Below, piece after piece: positions 63,312 to 64,000 of a stretch of 64,000 nt of DNA (positions are counted from its first letter, which is position 1; every line of letters begins with the position of its first letter). The translations under genes were made by a program, and so were the position numbers. Below the pieces are notes generated by a model. It did not search any database and was not told the DNA's origin. It saw only the letters and a list, made by a program, of their open reading frames with translations. Source of the DNA: Planctomycetota bacterium (lineage in GTDB: Bacteria > Planctomycetota > Phycisphaerae > Phycisphaerales > UBA1924); contig JACTNA010000026.1 of the NCBI GenBank assembly GCA_014584315.1, positions 19,957 to 83,956 on the forward strand, read 5' to 3'.

Positions 63312-64000
63312 ATGACCACAACTCTGATGAAGCAGATCCAGCGAGGCCGAGTCCAACTGCCGCGCCGCGTGATGCTGTACGGCGTCCACGGCATCGGCAA
63401 GAGCACGTTCGGCGCGATGGCCGAGCGGCCCGTGTTCATCCAGACCGAGGACGGCCTGGCCAACATCGAGTGCGACCGCTTCCCGCTGTCGACGCGCTTC
63501 GGCCACGTGCTGAGCGCGCTCTCGGAGCTCTACACGGGCGAGCACGACTACGGCACTGTCGTCATCGACAGCCTCGACTGGCTCGAGCGCCTGATCGAGA
63601 CCGAGATCTGCGAGAAGGAGGACGTACCCAACATCGAGAAGATCGGGTACGCCAAGGGGTACAAGTACATGCTCGACCCCTGGCGCGATGTGCTCGCGGG
63701 CCTCGACGCGCTCCGCAACGACCGGGGCATGACGGTGGTCCTCATCGCGCACGCCAAGATCGAGAAGTTCGACAATCCCGAGACCGAGCCGTACGACCGC
63801 TACTCGCCGCGCCTGCACAAGCTGGCCTCCGCGCTGATACAGGAGTGGTGCGACGAGGTCCTCTTCGCCACCTACAAGGTCCACACCCGCAAGATAGACG
63901 AGGCCTTCAACAAGGCCAAGCACCAGGGCATCGGGACCGGCGAGCGGATCATCCGCACCACGGAGCGCCCGGCGCACGTCGCCAAGAACCGCCTCGGCCT
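63312..64000 (+). CDS. Phage-type P-loop (Sak4/RecA-fold) ATPase, cut by window edge
   Basis: Not in the ORF track because no stop is reached; I translated it from ATG 63312, with GGAG nearby upstream. At least 229 residues are visible. Walker A is YGVHGIGKSTFGAMAERPVF, Walker B YGTVVIDSLDWLERLIETEI, and VLIAHAKIEKFDNPETEPYD is a sensor strand. These are the features of phage nucleotide-binding proteins of the Sak4/single-strand annealing group. It acts in phage recombination or replication and indicates that a phage-like element continues beyond 64 kb. Confidence 0.88.
   Translation, partial: MTTTLMKQIQRGRVQLPRRVMLYGVHGIGKSTFGAMAERPVFIQTEDGLANIECDRFPLSTRFGHVLSALSELYTGEHDYGTVVIDSLDWLERLIETEICEKEDVPNIEKIGYAKGYKYMLDPWRDVLAGLDALRNDRGMTVVLIAHAKIEKFDNPETEPYDRYSPRLHKLASALIQEWCDEVLFATYKVHTRKIDEAFNKAKHQGIGTGERIIRTTERPAHVAKNRLG

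Overview
The window is GC-rich bacterial DNA, most likely from a planctomycete of the Phycisphaerae type. The main support is two large secreted-type proteins that begin with a LEPR-XLL-like motif (LEPLEARVVL at about 14.25 kb, HEPLESRVLL at about 34.9 kb), a sorting-type motif characteristic of Planctomycetota. Other support is an FG-GAP repeat protein, a pseudo-receiver gene next to tilS, and a cytochrome-oxidase assembly cluster. No rRNA is present, so the placement is inference.

Left part (1-42.3 kb), chromosomal housekeeping and catabolism. A cut-off TPR-sulfotransferase gene lies at the left edge. It is followed by a five-gene arginine-degradation operon resembling the arginine succinyltransferase (AST) pathway: M20 hydrolase, class III aminotransferase, astA, astD and a ureohydrolase. 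Next comes def-fmt with a small metalloprotease-like gene; then a TPR protein, kdsB and adenine deaminase; a secreted cyclophilin-type protein; tilS, a pseudo-receiver and an aminopeptidase P; a ctaB-ABC transporter-SCO1 cluster; a sugar operon (GH38-like protein, ribokinase, Gfo/Idh oxidoreductase); hrpA; pntAB; a second LEPR-XLL protein; a class I amidotransferase; a DUF4340-like protein; and purD. An initiator tRNA-Met gene with a strong downstream terminator closes this part.

Right part (42.6-64 kb), a mobile and defence island. A NYN-domain gene is followed by a large serine recombinase cassette (small ORF, DUF2924 protein, recombinase, HTH protein). Then comes a long co-directional array: SNF2 helicase with a DUF3883 C-terminus, a winged-HTH protein, a phosphoribosyltransferase-like protein, a NADAR domain fused to a DUF1156 DNA methyltransferase, a four-fold beta-flower-like protein, a DUF499 ATPase, an XRE regulator with an ImmA/IrrE protease, and two unrecognised proteins. 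DUF1156, DUF499 and SNF2/DUF3883 proteins are known to occur together in phage-defence islands. The NADAR fusion and the adjacent phosphoribosyltransferase are the unusual parts and are the best candidate here for an undescribed system. The window ends in phage-like genes: a sigma-like factor whose ribosome binding site lies inside a hairpin, a small unknown protein, and a phage-type RecA-fold ATPase cut off by the window edge.

Expression signals. At least nine start codons lie only 6-8 nt downstream of a TANNNT hexamer, which suggests leaderless transcripts. Genes inside operons mostly use GTGA/ATGA/TGATG overlaps, and many island genes have clear Shine-Dalgarno sequences.
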